33,496 bases of DNA, from positions 1 through 33,496 of the forward strand of contig CANJNJ010000048.1 of the NCBI GenBank assembly GCA_947474995.1, read 5' to 3'. Both the position numbers and the translations under genes were made by a program. The DNA is from Opitutaceae bacterium. GTDB taxonomy: Bacteria; Verrucomicrobiota; Verrucomicrobiia; Opitutales; Opitutaceae. Position 1 is the stretch's first letter. Every line of letters starts with the position of its first letter. Of this stretch, positions 8,864 through 19,740 are shown piece by piece. A model generated the notes under the pieces. The model had not been told where the DNA came from. It was given only the letters and a program-made list of their open reading frames with translations, and did no database searches.

Positions 8864-11764
8864 CTACTTATTCAGGAACAGATCGCTCTGGACGATCTCG
8901 TTGAGGATGCTTTGCACTCCGTACTCGCTCGCCCTCGTCCGCTTGAGGATCGCCTCGATCTTCGGGCGGTCACTGAATCGAATCGGAGCCCCGGTGGCGT
9001 AGACCATGAGCTGGCGGGTGAGATTCCGCGCGATCTGCTCCTCATTTTGCAGCAGGATTTTCTTAAACTCACGCACGTCGGCGAACGCGCGACCATCGAC
9101 GGTTTGGCCGCTGGGATCGACCGGCAGGGCAAAATAGTAGGTTTTCGGCCAGCCGTTCTTTCCAAAGCCGACCTCGGGATCCTGCCCCTTGGCAATACCC
9201 CGGTAGCGATCCCGCCAGGCGCCGAGCACGTCGAAACTCTCCAGCGCAAAACCCGGCGGATCGATGTTGCGGTGACACATGGCACAACTTTCGTCGGCGC
9301 GGTGTTTGTCGAGCTGGGCACGAATCGTGGTGGCGCCGCGCACATCGGGCTCGACGGCCGGCACGGCGGCCGGCGGCGGGGGAATTTCGTAGCCGACAAT
9401 CCGCTCCATGATCCATTTGCCCCGGAGCACCGGCGACGTCGTCGTGCCATTGGCCGTCAGCTTGAGCACGCTGGCCTGGGTCATGAAACCACCGCGTGCG
9501 CTATCGGCCGGCAAGGCGACCTTGCGCAACGCCGCCCCCTGAACGCCCTTGATGCCGTAATGCGCGGCCAGGCGCTCGGTCAGAAAGGTGAAGTCGGAAT
9601 CCACGACGTTCCGCGCCGGCAGGTTTTTCTGCAGCAACTCGGTGAAGAACGCCCGCGACTCCTCGACGGCATTTTCCACAATGACGTCTTCGTTGAAATA
9701 ATCCCCGTAGAGGACCATGTCCGGCGTGGTGTCCAGGACCTTCCGCAGATCGAGCCAGTAATCCAGGAACGCCCGCACGAAACGCTGTGACTTGGGGTCG
9801 GCCAGCAACCGCGCGGTCTCCGCCCGCAGCACCTCGGGCCGGTGCAGTTCGCCCTTCGCGGCGAGGGCCCGCAATGGGTCGTCGGGCGCCGTGTTGCTCA
9901 GGAACAACGCGAGTCGGGTGGCGAGGGCAAAGTCATTCAGCCGGCCACTCGGTCCCTCGTCCAGATAGACGAACTCCGGCGATGAGAGAATGCCGGTGTA
10001 AGTGGTCATCATCGACGCGGCAAAACCAATGCCGCGTGCATAGCGTTCCTTGAACAGGCCCAGGTAATCCTGCACATCGGCGTCCTTCACGAGGCGGCGA
10101 TAGGCCTTCGTCAGGAATGTCCGCAGCAGCCGCTCGGCGTCGGCGGCGGGATTTTTCGACTCCACCTCGATCAGCACCGGCTGCTTCTTGCGCGTATACA
10201 CGCCATCCGCGCCATTGGTGTAAAAGCCCTGCGGCGGAACCGGCGGGGGGATATCCAGCCGAATCCCGGCTCCCGGGATGGCGCCTTCCAGTTTCTTCAT
10301 CGGCAGATCGCCGAACAACACCGTGTAGCCCGGATGAACCGGCGCGTCATAGAGCGGACCCTCGACTTCCATCCAACGAAACGCGACGCCGGGCTGGCCA
10401 TCCCGCTGGGACATCGAATTCGTGAATTGCTCGTTGCCCGTCAGGCCGGGACGGGAGCGGAAGAAGCGAATGGAATCGGTGATGACGTACTCGTCCGCCA
10501 GCAATTGAACATCCTTCAATTCCTGGATGCCCGGTTCGGGGGTGACGTCGAAGGCGCCCAACTTGGCCCCCGGCAGCGGCGGCGAGCGGGAATAGACATG
10601 AATGGCTTCGTCCCGCCGACCGGTGGAGACATCGGCCTGATTGGCCGTATGCCACTCGGGCGGCAGCAACTGCGTCACCCGCGGGCCGCGACCCGGGCCC
10701 GCGGCGCCACCGCGCCCACCCTTGGCCGCCTGGTCCGGAGCGCGCGCGAGTGGCGGTTTCCAATTCAAATGATCCGGCAGGTAGAAAATCTTTCGCACCG
10801 CGTCCCGCTGGCCGAAGGGCCCGATCCAAATCGTATAACCGCTGAACCGCAAATTGTACCGGCCCGTCACCGGCGCGCGGAACTTCAACCACGTCGAACT
10901 GAAGGCGGGGCCATAAACGCTATGGGACCACGCCATCGCCTCGACCTCGCGCTTCACCGGATCGGCGTCGCCCACGGTGATGGGCGCGACCCGCGTCAGC
11001 GCTGGGACATCAGGACCGGAGCCGAACACCGGGAAGCGACCGCGCTCGGGCACGCCGTTGTTATTTCTGAAGTCGATGCTCTCGCGGGCGTAGAAGCGCT
11101 GGATGGTGGTCGGGGATTTCGCGTATTCCGTCGCCATCGCCTCGCGAATCGCCATCTGCGCCGCGCTCATGTACCGCGCCACGTGCACGTGGGAAACGTC
11201 GAGGGCCTTGCTGATCTTGTTGAAGAGGGCCACCTCGCCGTCTTCCGGCAGTTGGTCGCCGACGACCAACCGGGGCAGGGAAAGAAGGTCCCGCACCGTG
11301 TTTTCATACTCGCTGCGATTCATCCGGCGGCGCTGCACCCGGCCGAATTGCGCCGCGACGCGGGTTTCCTCGGCGACGAGGCGGCCGCTGATCGCCTGCA
11401 AGGCCGCCGCGGCGTCCGCGGCGACGGGGCGCTTCTTTTCCTTGGGCGGCATTTCGCCGTTTTGCACGCGATCGTGGACCTTAATCCACGTCAGGAAATT
11501 CGCCGGGTCGGCGGGAGCAAAGTCGAGCGTCGTCAGGTCGAGTCCGCCTTCCTTGTCGACGTCGTTGTGGCACGTGGAGCAATAACGATCCGTGAACGCC
11601 GCCACCTCGCCCCACGCCTCCGGCTGGGCCCCGGGTAGTTTATCCCCACCGAAATTCATCCAGCACAGCGCCACGGCCGCCAGGGGCCACCGGCGATGAC
11701 GACCAAGGACCGACGAAAGGCCCCGACAATCGCAACCAGGGATAGGATTTTCTAAGAAGCGCAT
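8864..11764 (-). CDS. Planctomycete-type cytochrome c protein with DUF1587/1592/1588/1585 domains
   Basis: A 966-residue predicted periplasmic protein. The N-terminus is basic then hydrophobic (about 23-42), followed by a cytochrome-c-like module with CSTCH at 62-66 and the phrase NGEMPPKEKKRP typical of planctomycete-type haem domains. Next come a DUF1587-like region (RRMNRSEYENTVRDLLSLP, about 145), a long beta-rich region (about 280-480) that may be carbohydrate-binding, DUF1595 and DUF1592 regions (about 550-740, with DYWLDLRK), DUF1588 with a second CAMCH at 827-831 followed by NIDPPGFALESFD, and DUF1585 at the end (LTRQLMVYATGAP). The family is widespread in Planctomycetes and Verrucomicrobia with no settled biochemical role. 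It leads the operon with the DUF1552 gene. The start is an ATG; 159 bp separate it from the divergent gene at 11924. Confidence 0.92.
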   Translation of the reverse strand: MRFLENPIPGCDCRGLSSVLGRHRRWPLAAVALCWMNFGGDKLPGAQPEAWGEVAAFTDRYCSTCHNDVDKEGGLDLTTLDFAPADPANFLTWIKVHDRVQNGEMPPKEKKRPVAADAAAALQAISGRLVAEETRVAAQFGRVQRRRMNRSEYENTVRDLLSLPRLVVGDQLPEDGEVALFNKISKALDVSHVHVARYMSAAQMAIREAMATEYAKSPTTIQRFYARESIDFRNNNGVPERGRFPVFGSGPDVPALTRVAPITVGDADPVKREVEAMAWSHSVYGPAFSSTWLKFRAPVTGRYNLRFSGYTIWIGPFGQRDAVRKIFYLPDHLNWKPPLARAPDQAAKGGRGGAAGPGRGPRVTQLLPPEWHTANQADVSTGRRDEAIHVYSRSPPLPGAKLGAFDVTPEPGIQELKDVQLLADEYVITDSIRFFRSRPGLTGNEQFTNSMSQRDGQPGVAFRWMEVEGPLYDAPVHPGYTVLFGDLPMKKLEGAIPGAGIRLDIPPPVPPQGFYTNGADGVYTRKKQPVLIEVESKNPAADAERLLRTFLTKAYRRLVKDADVQDYLGLFKERYARGIGFAASMMTTYTGILSSPEFVYLDEGPSGRLNDFALATRLALFLSNTAPDDPLRALAAKGELHRPEVLRAETARLLADPKSQRFVRAFLDYWLDLRKVLDTTPDMVLYGDYFNEDVIVENAVEESRAFFTELLQKNLPARNVVDSDFTFLTERLAAHYGIKGVQGAALRKVALPADSARGGFMTQASVLKLTANGTTTSPVLRGKWIMERIVGYEIPPPPAAVPAVEPDVRGATTIRAQLDKHRADESCAMCHRNIDPPGFALESFDVLGAWRDRYRGIAKGQDPEVGFGKNGWPKTYYFALPVDPSGQTVDGRAFADVREFKKILLQNEEQIARNLTRQLMVYATGAPIRFSDRPKIEAILKRTRASEYGVQSILNEIVQSDLFLNK

Positions 11765-11923
11765 GGGGAAGGCGTGCCACGGCGCAGAACGCCTCGGCCC
11801 GGAGGGTAACGAATACAGGTAATCGCCAAGAAATCGAGTGCGGGTGCTAGATCAAGGTGCATCTTCCCGCTTTCGGCTCGCCTGCGCAAGGCTCCCCGAC
11901 ACAAGCTTTGCCCCCCAACCGCT

Positions 11924-12511
11924 ATGACCACCCCAGTCAGCAAGTGCTGTTACCTTGGCGTCGCCATCGCCACCCTTGGATTTGTCCAGCCGGCGCCCGC
12001 CGTCGAGAAGGCCCCGGCCGTCGATCCCGCGGTCGCCGAAATGGCCGTCGTCGACTCCGATCTCGCGCGCTTCGAGCGTTTCCTCAAACAATACGACCAC
12101 CCCCGCGACAAGGAATATGTGGGGGAGATCTTTGGCGTCCTGCAGGAGCGCGTCGAAACGCTGCGAAAGAACTTTGATCAGCTGAAAGCCGACGACCTCC
12201 GCTTCGACATCAACACCCAGGCCCAGCGGCTAGCCCTCGCCATGGCCCCGCTGGTCACGCCTCCAGCCAACCAGGAAATCCGGCTTGAACTCGAGGACCT
12301 GAATCCCAATCCCACCAAGAAGGCCGAGGTTGCCGCCGCCCTGGCCGCCCTCGATCACGCCATCGCCCGCCGGGAGAAGCAGGCCAAGGCGCAGACCGCG
12401 GGCCGTGAGGCCGCCGTGGCGCGAGTCGAGAGCCTCAAGAAAAAGCGCGCGGACCTCGCTTCGAACTTTACCACCGCCGGCTGGCTGGCTGCGGTGATGG
12501 AATTGAAATAG
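11924..12511 (+). CDS. Hypothetical exported coiled-coil protein
   Basis: 195 residues, family not recognised. The first 26 residues form a plausible signal peptide (CCYLGVAIATLGFVQPAPA); the Cys-Cys pair is early in the hydrophobic stretch and does not make a clean lipobox. The mature part is acidic and helical: residues about 45-105 (FERFLKQYDHPRDKEYVGEIF...) and 125-180 (KKAEVAAALAALDHAIARREK..., VARVESLKKKRADLASNF) are heptad-like and rich in Ala, Glu, Lys and Arg, as in a coiled coil. Its upstream 159 bp is shared with the divergent DUF1592 gene, so shared control is possible but unproven. Codon usage looks like its neighbours, supporting a real gene. Confidence 0.7.
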   Translation: MTTPVSKCCYLGVAIATLGFVQPAPAVEKAPAVDPAVAEMAVVDSDLARFERFLKQYDHPRDKEYVGEIFGVLQERVETLRKNFDQLKADDLRFDINTQAQRLALAMAPLVTPPANQEIRLELEDLNPNPTKKAEVAAALAALDHAIARREKQAKAQTAGREAAVARVESLKKKRADLASNFTTAGWLAAVMELK

Positions 12512-12615
12512 GAGCAGGTTCGCGCCGGCGAATCAGGGGAGTCACGCGTTCGTTCCTTTACTTTGTCCGCCATCGCCGTCCCCGCGGAACCCCATTCTCG
12601 TCGGTTGACGTCCGT

Positions 12616-12876
12616 TCAAGGGGTGGGACGCGTTGCGAGTTCGAGCCGACTGAGAAAATTCAAGGCCTCGTCACGGTCGGCCCCGCACATGTTCGCTGAA
12701 GGGCGTAAGCTGACGCACACCGCGGGGCGCTCCGGCTTCCCGAAAAGCGCACAACGCAGATCGGGGAGCAGTTGCACACAAGGGATGCCCGCCGGCTTGC
12801 CCTGCGGCATGCCAGGGATCGCCGACGAAATGGAAGGCGCGATGCAACAGGCACCACAGTGGGAACGACATTCCAT
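12616..12876 (-). CDS. YkgJ-family cysteine-cluster protein
   Basis: 86 residues beginning MECRSHCGACCIAPSIS, the CxxxCxxCC pattern of YkgJ-type (UPF0153-like) cysteine-cluster proteins, which are predicted to bind zinc or an iron-sulfur cluster. Further cysteines follow in PCVQL, RCALF, VCVSLRPS and MCGADRDEA, in the order usual for the short members of the family. The ATG at 12876 was chosen because the conserved region starts at once; the 66 codons open upstream have unusual composition and run through heptamer repeats, so they are unlikely to be translated. Cytoplasmic, function unknown. The 104 bp to the preceding convergent gene show no further structure. Confidence 0.85.
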   Translation of the reverse strand: MECRSHCGACCIAPSISSAIPGMPQGKPAGIPCVQLLPDLRCALFGKPERPAVCVSLRPSANMCGADRDEALNFLSRLELATRPTP

Positions 12877-12925
12877 GGGAGATGGGTCGGGCCGAGATCG
12901 ATGGCCGCTAAGACGGAAAAATACC

Positions 12926-12953
12926 GTTGAGAGTTGAAGGTTGAAAATTGAAA
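12926..12953 (+). repeat. Heptamer tandem repeat, four units
   Basis: Four back-to-back 7-bp units: GTTGAGA, GTTGAAG, GTTGAAA, ATTGAAA. The reverse complement, (TCTCAAC)n-like, is the same motif found inside gcvP. It lies in the 226-bp gap (12877-13102) between the YkgJ-type gene and the permease, which otherwise shows no gene. Confidence 0.75.
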
Positions 12954-13061
12954 GCCAGAGCAGGCAAAAGTTAACTGCGGTGTAGACCGCGAAAGGGGAG
13001 TCACGGATCCGTTTGCCTCGAACCCAGCCAAACAGAGCGATTTCGCCCCGGCGTTTATCGC

Positions 13062-13089
13062 TTTCAACGTCCACCGCTCAACTTTCAAC
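13062..13089 (+). repeat. Heptamer tandem repeat, four degenerate units
   Basis: TTTCAAC, GTCCACC, GCTCAAC, TTTCAAC in exact 7-bp register, just after the permease stop codon. It is related to the inverted tract at 12926 and to the two in gcvP. Confidence 0.6.
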
Positions 13090-13102
13090 GGCAAGCGTCC
13101 GG

Positions 13103-14518
13103 CTAGGCCCGGGCGGCGAAAGGCCATTTGTGCGTCACCCTCGCCCAACCGGTATAGCCCGCCACGCCGAACGCCAGCGCGCCGAGCGCAAACACGATCA
13201 CCTTGGGCGGCGTGGTGGCGAAGACGAGCAGCCAACCCAGTCCCGCCACCACGAGGGGCAGCGGATACAGCCAGACGCGATACGGACGCTCGAGCATCGG
13301 CCGGTGTTTCCGCAGGAGCCACAGCGCCGCAATCTGGCCGATGAATTGGATCAGGATGCGCGCGCCGATCAACGCGTCGATGACGAGGCCCAGCGACGCA
13401 AAGCTGGCGGCGATGGCCAGCAGTCCGATCACGACCAGCGCCACGTGCGGAAAATGGCCGCGCGGGTGCACGCGCCCAAAAATCCGGAAGAACGTCCCGT
13501 CTTTCGCCGCCGCGAAGGGGATGCGCGAATAGCCGAGCAGCAGCGCAAATACGGAGCCGAGCCCCGTCCACACCACCAAGAGCGTAAAGACCTCCGCCGC
13601 CGTCCGGCCCCAAAGCCGCTCGACAAAGACCGAACCGATATAGTTGGCGATCTCGGGATGGCTTTCGGCTGGCACGAACTCCCGCCAGGAAATCACGCCA
13701 TTGATGCTGAGATTGATTCCCAGGTAGATGACCGCGACGACGATCAGGCTGGTCAGGATGGCGCGTGGAATCGTCCGACCGGGATTCTGCACCTCGTCGC
13801 CCAGGTAGCAGATGTCATAGTACCCAAGGAAATCGTAGATGCCGATGCGCGTGGCCGTGCCCAGCCCCAGCAGAAAACCCATCGAAAAGGCGAACGGCTG
13901 CGGCGGAAAATCGAAGGCCTTGCGCGCGTCGAAATGCAGCACGCCACCGACGAGAATCACCGCCACCGTCAACATCGCGCCGATCCAAAGCGCGATGGTC
14001 AGCCGGCCCACACTGCGAATCGGACGATACAACAAGACGATATTGGCGAGGCCGAACACGATGACGACCACACCCCCGCGCAGCGTCAGTCCGCCGGAGG
14101 CCTGAGTCATGCCCGGCCAAATGTAGTCGAGGTAGTTCGCGATGCCGATGTAACCGGACGCGATTTCCATCGGACCGCTCAGGATAAACTGCCAGATGAA
14201 GAGAAAGGCCATCAGTCGACCCCACGTCTGGGCGCCGAATCCTTCGCGCAGCCAGCGATAGGTGCCGCCCGAGCCCGGGAGCGCGGCGCCAAGTTCACTC
14301 CAGACCAGGGCGTCCGGCAGGGTGATCAGCAGCGCGACGAACCAGCCGAGCAAGGACTGAGGCCCGCCCAGGGCCGACATCAGCAGCGGGATGGTAATGA
14401 ACGGCCCGACGCCGATCATGTTGGCCATGTTCAGCGCCGTGGCGGGCAGCAGCGTCAGGCGCCGCTCCAAGGCGGGGGGGGTGGGGAGAGGGTCCGGGCG
14501 GCTCACACGGGTCAGCAT
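13103..14518 (-). CDS. APC-family amino acid permease
   Basis: A 471-residue inner-membrane transporter with about twelve hydrophobic segments. The first helix has the APC-superfamily helix-break motif in the context NMIGVGPFITIP, and helix 2-3 carries ALVWSELGAALPGSGGTYRW, the usual APC consensus with the conserved Glu and the PGSGG turn. These support amino acid uptake or exchange driven by a proton or by substrate gradient; the substrate cannot be read from sequence. The C-terminus is short and cytoplasmic (THKWPFAARA). ATG start. It lies 67 bp downstream of the FkbM-family gene on the same strand, so co-transcription is possible although no functional link is obvious. Confidence 0.92.
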   Translation of the reverse strand: MLTRVSRPDPLPTPPALERRLTLLPATALNMANMIGVGPFITIPLLMSALGGPQSLLGWFVALLITLPDALVWSELGAALPGSGGTYRWLREGFGAQTWGRLMAFLFIWQFILSGPMEIASGYIGIANYLDYIWPGMTQASGGLTLRGGVVVIVFGLANIVLLYRPIRSVGRLTIALWIGAMLTVAVILVGGVLHFDARKAFDFPPQPFAFSMGFLLGLGTATRIGIYDFLGYYDICYLGDEVQNPGRTIPRAILTSLIVVAVIYLGINLSINGVISWREFVPAESHPEIANYIGSVFVERLWGRTAAEVFTLLVVWTGLGSVFALLLGYSRIPFAAAKDGTFFRIFGRVHPRGHFPHVALVVIGLLAIAASFASLGLVIDALIGARILIQFIGQIAALWLLRKHRPMLERPYRVWLYPLPLVVAGLGWLLVFATTPPKVIVFALGALAFGVAGYTGWARVTHKWPFAARA

Positions 14519-14585
14519 AGGGCTTCAACGATCCGGGCTCGAACCTTTTCCGTGCCTGGGGGCCGGATCGGATCGAACCGCTCCT

Positions 14586-15434
14586 TCAGCTGGTCTTGTT
14601 GGTCAGGGAATCAATATAGGCCTGAAACACGTTGGTGCCCTCTTTTTCATCGTAGGCCTTGAGCGCCACTGAGGCGAGATCCACCGAGCGGTAGTTCCAG
14701 TGCAAAATTGCCGCGATCTTCAAAAGCTGGGTCGACGTCAGCTCAGGGAATTTCATGAAGTCTTTGACGTAAACGAAGTCGCCCCAAAGCTTCTGGCTAA
14801 AGCTGGCATTGACGTCGTTATTCACGATGAGGGGCTTGAAGGTGCGACCCATCGTGTGGGTGACGGTGTGAAACGCGAAGCCGTGCTTCCGGAGGCAGAG
14901 GTCGATATCGCTGAACAGGGGCTGGTTTTTGTACAGCGGGACAAACTCGACCTCGGTGTGGACGACGCCGACGTTTTTCAGTGTCTCCATGGCGCCCGCG
15001 AGCACCAACAGCTCCGCGCCTTGCACATCCAGCTTCAGGAAATCCGTGCCCGCGACTTCCGGAATATCGTCCAGCCGGCGCGTCGTCACCTCGGTCTTCC
15101 TCACTACCCGAGAAAGCGGTGCGAATCGCTGAAATTTTTCCAGAAGCGGAAGATTGGGTTCAAAGAGCGACGACGTGGCACCGGCACCGTAAGCACACTC
15201 ATGAAAGGTATGCCGCGCCCCGTCGCCAATGAACCAAGCCAGAAACGTGTGCCCCGGATGGTTAAGGGCGGAAAGCTTGGCGCATTCCTGCTCCTGCGGT
15301 TCGAAGCCAATCACCTCGCACGGGGTCGCTTTCAGGAGCGCGGTGTACAGTGCGTCCGTGTTGTCCACGGCCATGGCGCCGACGTCGACGATCTTAATTT
15401 TGGGGATTTGGGGCAGGCGGCCGGTGGCACTCAC
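14586..15434 (-). CDS. FkbM-family SAM-dependent methyltransferase
   Basis: 282 residues. The N-terminal half is an FkbM-type Rossmann methyltransferase: motif I region IKIVDVGAMAVDN (about 13-25), acidic loop CEVIGFEPQEQE (about 39-50), and DFLKLDVQGAELLVLAGA (about 131-148), the most diagnostic block of the family. The last 90 residues are not recognised. FkbM proteins O-methylate sugars or secondary metabolites; the lack of glycosyltransferase neighbours gives no clue to the substrate. The GTG start is constrained by an in-frame TGA seven codons upstream. A 314-bp non-coding stretch precedes it. Confidence 0.88.
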   Translation of the reverse strand: MSATGRLPQIPKIKIVDVGAMAVDNTDALYTALLKATPCEVIGFEPQEQECAKLSALNHPGHTFLAWFIGDGARHTFHECAYGAGATSSLFEPNLPLLEKFQRFAPLSRVVRKTEVTTRRLDDIPEVAGTDFLKLDVQGAELLVLAGAMETLKNVGVVHTEVEFVPLYKNQPLFSDIDLCLRKHGFAFHTVTHTMGRTFKPLIVNNDVNASFSQKLWGDFVYVKDFMKFPELTSTQLLKIAAILHWNYRSVDLASVALKAYDEKEGTNVFQAYIDSLTNKTS

Positions 15435-15748
15435 CTTTTCGTTGGCGTGAAATCATCTGGAATTCACCGCAATGCCAAAGCAGGTGGTGCCCCGCCCCGA
15501 GCGCACTAGACAGGCTTGTCGGGTCGAAGCTCGCGTTATTGGGCTCTCCCCGTCTCCGCCCGCTGAACATCGGCTCCTGCCGCCGCGGCGCTTTGGCGGG
15601 CAAGTCGCCGCGGCATTCTTCCTGCCGCTATCGCGGTGAGCGAAGACCGGACGTCCCATCCCCAGCCTGGCTGCCGGCGTGAGCGGGGCCCTCCTACGCC
15701 AAGGCTTCGGAGGGCATCCCTTCGCCTCCGCTACGCGGCGGTAAAAGA
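15435..15748. other. Non-coding gap with inverted repeats between tRNA-Val and the FkbM gene
   Basis: No credible gene was found in these 314 bp. Two inverted repeats stand out: GCCGCGGCG/CGCCGCGGC (9 bp, 15582-15614) and GCCCTCC/GGAGGGC around a CCAAGGCTTC core (15688-15715). The base composition is patchy and unlike flanking coding DNA. It may hold the FkbM promoter and decayed repeat elements. Confidence 0.5.
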
Positions 15749-15825
15749 TGGTGGACGCTGGCGGACTCGAACCGCCGACCCCCTGCGTGTGAAGCAGGTG
15801 CTCTAACCAACTGAGCTAAGCGTCC
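15749..15825 (-). tRNA. tRNA-Val (anticodon CAC), CCA encoded
   Basis: On the minus strand a full cloverleaf can be folded: acceptor stem GGACGCT/AGCGTCC, D arm with AGTTGGTTAGAGC, anticodon stem CCTGC/GCAGG with loop TTCACAC giving anticodon CAC (reads GUG valine codons), T arm with GGTTCGAGTCC, discriminator A and genomic CCA. GUG is the favoured Val codon in high-GC genomes. Confidence 0.97.
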
Positions 15826-15930
15826 AATCAGGAGGCGAGAACGTGGCGAGCGCCCACGGGCGAATCAATCTTGTTTTCACGGTTCCGAACGACACGGGCG
15901 CATAAGCGAGTTTTTAGTGGCTTCCCCCAT

Positions 15931-15950
15931 CCCGCTTCTCTCGAAGCGGG
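15931..15950 (-). terminator. Hairpin downstream of nth
   Basis: A perfect 8-bp stem CCCGCTTC/GAAGCGGG with a TCTC loop, 39 bp past the nth stop, inside a longer imperfect pairing (GTGGC/GCCAC). No immediate T run; candidate terminator. The rest of 15826-15989 shows nothing else. Confidence 0.45.
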
Positions 15951-15989
15951 CCACAAGAGCACACCCAAACTTTCCGCCCGCGCTCCCAG

Positions 15990-16640
15990 CTACTTATGCG
16001 TCTCCACCGGCTTTTTCCGCCGCGGAAAAAGCGTGCGGCAAATCTCGCAAACCGTGCCATCACAGCCCCGCGCCGGGCAATGTTCGCGGCCATAGAAGAT
16101 GATTCGCAGGTGCAGTTGATTCCAATGCTCCCGGGGGAACAGCGCCTTCAAGTCCCGCTCCGTCTGCTCCACGCTGCGACCGCTGCTCAGCTTCCAGCGC
16201 TGCGCCAGCCGATGGATATGCGTGTCGACCGGAAATGCCGGCACGCCAAACGCCTGCGCCATCACCACGCTCGCCGTTTTATGGCCCACGCCAGGCAAGG
16301 CCTCGAGTTCCGCAAACGTCCGCGGCACCGCGCCACCGTACTGTTCCACCAGGATCCGTGAAAGCCCGGCGATCGCCTTCGCCTTTTGCGGGGACAAGCC
16401 GCACGGGCGGATGATGGCCTGGATCGTTTCCACGGGCACAGGCGCCATCTTTTCCGGCGTGTCGGCCAGCGCAAAAAGGGCCGGCGTGACCAGATTCACG
16501 CGTTTGTCAGTGCACTGAGCCGACAACAGCACGGCCACGAGCAGGGTGTAATCGTCCTTGTGGTCGAGGGGAACCCGCGTCTCCGGATAAAGCTCCGCGA
16601 GACGACGATCGATTAAGGCAGCGCGCTCGGCTCTGGTCAT
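15990..16640 (-). CDS. nth: Endonuclease III (DNA glycosylase/AP lyase)
   Basis: 216 residues; removes oxidised pyrimidines and cleaves abasic sites in base excision repair. The helix-hairpin-helix is [12 protein letters not shown] with catalytic Lys121, followed by VDTHIHR with catalytic Asp139, matching E. coli Lys120 and Asp138. Four cysteines at the C-terminus (188, 193, 198, 201) should hold the 4Fe-4S cluster, but their spacing is C-X4-C-X4-C-X2-C rather than the E. coli C-X6-C-X2-C-X5-C. The ATG at 16640 was chosen because homology begins there; the frame stays open upstream but the extra residues overlap the divergent gcvP and look non-coding. The gene is divergent from gcvP with 109 bp between starts. 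Confidence 0.95.
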   Translation of the reverse strand: MTRAERAALIDRRLAELYPETRVPLDHKDDYTLLVAVLLSAQCTDKRVNLVTPALFALADTPEKMAPVPVETIQAIIRPCGLSPQKAKAIAGLSRILVEQYGGAVPRTFAELEALPGVGHKTASVVMAQAFGVPAFPVDTHIHRLAQRWKLSSGRSVEQTERDLKALFPREHWNQLHLRIIFYGREHCPARGCDGTVCEICRTLFPRRKKPVETHK

Positions 16641-16749
16641 ACGAACCACAACAGTGCGGCTTCGCCCGCGGAAACAAATCCTTAATTGCCGCCGGATCGC
16701 CAAATCGCCATTGCGCACCTGCGGACCTCGCCTAGCGTCCGCCAAACTC

Positions 16750-19637
<2,888 letters not shown>

Positions 19638-19638
<1 letters not shown>

Positions 19639-19679
19639 TTTTAGGTTTTGGATTCGAAGTTTTGAGTTCGGAGTTCCGA
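19638..19679 (+). repeat. Degenerate heptamer array after gcvP
   Basis: Six 7-bp units starting at the last base of the gcvP stop codon: GTTTTAG, GTTTTGG, ATTCGAA, GTTTTGA, GTTCGGA, GTTCCGA. A weak CCCC/GGGG hairpin with a TATTTT loop (19681-19694) follows and could end gcvP transcription. Confidence 0.55.
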
Positions 19680-19740
19680 GCCCCTATTTTGGGGTTCCTC
19701 GCTCCGTGACATCCATTTTCGCCGTCAAGAGCATGGGCCA

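Noticed and set aside
10334-11638. A 434-codon open frame antisense to the DUF1592-type gene
   Set aside because: No recognisable motifs and Arg/His-rich composition; it mirrors the third-position bias of the real gene.
12660-13613. A 317-codon minus-strand frame across the YkgJ-type gene and permease
   Set aside because: It reads both genes in the wrong frame and crosses heptamer repeats; no domain is visible.
13013-14662. A 549-codon open frame on the plus strand antisense to the permease
   Set aside because: Rich in Arg, Gln, His and Asp with no domain pattern; the opposite strand encodes a clear APC permease. Such mirror frames are expected at this GC content.
15395-15480. Frameshift extending the FkbM gene upstream through an ATG in another frame
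   Set aside because: The other frame reads MISRQRKGECHRPPAPNP, with no methyltransferase features; the GTG start already precedes motif I.
16641-16749. Possible glycine riboswitch before gcvP
   Set aside because: The 109-bp leader shows no tandem aptamer pattern or conserved glycine-riboswitch core.
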